Source of the DNA: Nitrososphaerales archaeon
GTDB taxonomy: Archaea; Thermoproteota; Nitrososphaeria; Nitrososphaerales; Nitrososphaeraceae
Assembly (NCBI GenBank): GCA_029237515.1
Contig: JARBAV010000173.1
Span: 1-5,831, forward strand
Length of the DNA: 5,831 nt
Reading direction: 5' to 3'
Numbering within the stretch: the first letter of the stretch is position 1; each line of letters begins with the position of its first letter. Shown piece by piece: positions 4,897 through 5,831 of the stretch. The position numbers and the translations under genes are program-made. The notes below the pieces were generated by a model, which made no database searches, was not told where the DNA came from, and saw only the letters and a program-made list of their open reading frames with translations.

Positions 4897-5166
4897 TTAA
4901 TCTTCTACCTTCATGTTGTCCATTGGGATCATTCTTTCCATACCACTATAAAGCTCCAGATACCTTTCGCCTTTATGAGTAATCTGATACGTTTTTCGAT
5001 CTTCATCATATTTCACAAGCCCGTTATCTAACAACTCCGTAAGATATTCCCTCAATTGATTGGTTGACAAATACGCCTTAAACATGATCTTCGTTTTACT
5101 CGTCCCTCTGCCTTGAGCAGCTTCCAGGATCATCGCAATAATATCATTTCTAGCCCTATTCTTCAC
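4897..5166 (-). CDS. Winged-helix DNA-binding protein (HTH_45-like), 89 aa
   Basis: This is a small single-domain winged helix of the type found in many copies in thaumarchaeal genomes and thought to act as transcription regulators. The start is GTG at 5166, since an in-frame TAG lies four codons upstream and no ATG is available. Helix 1 is RARNDIIAMILEAA (4-17). TKTKIM is a typical turn into helix 2 (here SKTKIMFKAYL, 23-33). STNQLREYLTELLDNGLV (34-51) is the recognition helix and its extension, and KYDEDRKTYQITHKGERYLELY (52-73) forms the beta hairpin 'wing' and last helix. The G of the THKG motif is conserved in my recollection of the family. There is no ligand or metal domain. A TATA box lies just upstream and no neighbour shares the transcript; its target is unknown, though it may regulate itself. 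Confidence 0.88.
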   Translation of the reverse strand: MKNRARNDIIAMILEAAQGRGTSKTKIMFKAYLSTNQLREYLTELLDNGLVKYDEDRKTYQITHKGERYLELYSGMERMIPMDNMKVED

Positions 5167-5192
5167 TGTAATTCCCTAGACTATATTCATGC

Positions 5193-5202
5193 AATATATT
5201 TA
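5193..5202 (-). promoter_or_regulatory. TATA box of the winged-helix gene
   Basis: On the minus strand TAAATATATT is centred about 31 bases upstream of GTG 5166. Transcription would begin within about five bases of the start codon, so the mRNA is nearly leaderless. This supports the GTG start. Confidence 0.5.
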
Positions 5203-5831
5203 TGGAGGACTAATGCATCATCTAAAAATAAAATAGGTACAAATCCTACTATCAACTAATTAAAACAAGGGAAACTAGAGATTATAACCTAAGATTTATT
5301 GCTTTATCGGTTTTGATTTAATTATCGAGATTCGCCAATAAATTCTCTAGTATGGAATCCAGTAACGTAAGATGTGAATCTATGTTCATAATTGTAACGC
5401 GCTAAAGTTCTGTGGGTCAAATGTTTGCATACTTTAATTATTCTTGAACTAATACTTAAGCATTAACTAAGATTTCTTGTCGCGAAATAACCGAATCATA
5501 TTCTTTGAGCTTGAGAACATAAATTTAGGAACAACACAGACAATGGATTTGAGAAATTCCTTAGATAAGAACAGATATAATAAAATTGGTTGATGACATG
5601 TGCGGTAATAAATAGTGTATTGCATGTTTTATTTGTCAATTAATAGTACAATTAGATCCGGACAGCTGAGAATTGAAACCGTTAAAATTATCAATCCCAG
5701 TTACCTGATGACTACCTACCGAGAAAATCAAAAACTTTTTGTAAGATAGCAACAGGCTCTTCTTAATAATTTAGAATTTTCATGATGATGGTTAGGTCCT
5801 GAGATTGGTAACTTTATCAAGTATACATATT
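5203..5831. other. Roughly 630 bases with no gene seen
   Basis: All six frames are broken frequently by stops. No tRNA fold, long repeat, CRISPR unit or convincing sRNA was found. Two loose C/D-box-like pairs (5590-5669 and 5782-5802) were examined and rejected. The stretch is strongly AT-rich and may hold the promoter of a gene beyond the right edge. Confidence 0.4.

Noticed and set aside
5590..5669. C/D-box sRNA candidate (TTGATGA ... CTGA)
   Set aside because: The first box C base is wrong, no internal D'/C' boxes were found, and the terminal stem is poor.
5782..5802. C-box ATGATGA followed by CTGA
   Set aside because: Only 10 bases lie between the boxes and no C' and D boxes follow before the window edge, so a full sRNA cannot be shown.

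Overview
The window reads as AT-rich, loosely packed archaeal chromosome, most likely from an ammonia-oxidising thaumarchaeon (Nitrososphaeria; the Nitrososphaera/Nitrosocosmicus side is my guess). The reasons are: an archaeal/eukaryal-type initiation factor aIF1A; a short stand-alone RlmE/FtsJ 2'-O-methyltransferase; a small single-domain winged-helix protein of the kind that is abundant in these genomes; a type II tRNA-Ser; and TATA-box (BRE/TATA) type promoters at archaeal spacing instead of -35/-10 elements. The lineage assignment is inference; the domain-level call (Archaea) is firm.

Layout from left to right. Bases 2-208 (+) are the 3' end of an unrecognised gene. It converges on an unrecognised 151-codon gene at 242-697 (-). 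After a divergent spacer carrying a perfect 12-bp palindrome comes tRNA-Ser(GCT) at 833-919 (+), with its CCA encoded. Bases 920-1416 have no convincing gene but hold two adjacent hairpins and a T8 tract. A TATA box at 1377-1384 serves a four-helix membrane protein at 1417-1968 (+) that seems to be built from two repeated halves. A roughly 280-base spacer follows, then an unrecognised 240-codon gene at 2247-2969 (+) that looks leaderless. It converges on rlmE (3012-3611, -). A gene-free gap (3684-4029) with one compact nested hairpin separates rlmE from the aIF1A gene (4030-4335, -). Bases 4336-4896 have no firm gene, a winged-helix gene lies at 4897-5166 (-), and 5167-5831 appears empty.

Three genes belong to the translation machinery (tRNA-Ser, the 23S rRNA methyltransferase and aIF1A), but each has its own spacer and apparent promoter, so this is a loose neighbourhood and not an operon. 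No CRISPR array, transposase, integrase or defence cassette is visible.

The most notable observation is the 5' end of the aIF1A gene. The conserved N-terminus continues in frame upstream of the first ordinary start codon (TTG, 4302) and reaches an ATA triplet (4335-4333), with an AGGT Shine-Dalgarno-like match 7 nt upstream and an in-frame stop just beyond. If the sequence is right, an initiation factor is being started from AUA. This would parallel the non-AUG start of bacterial infC, which serves autoregulation.
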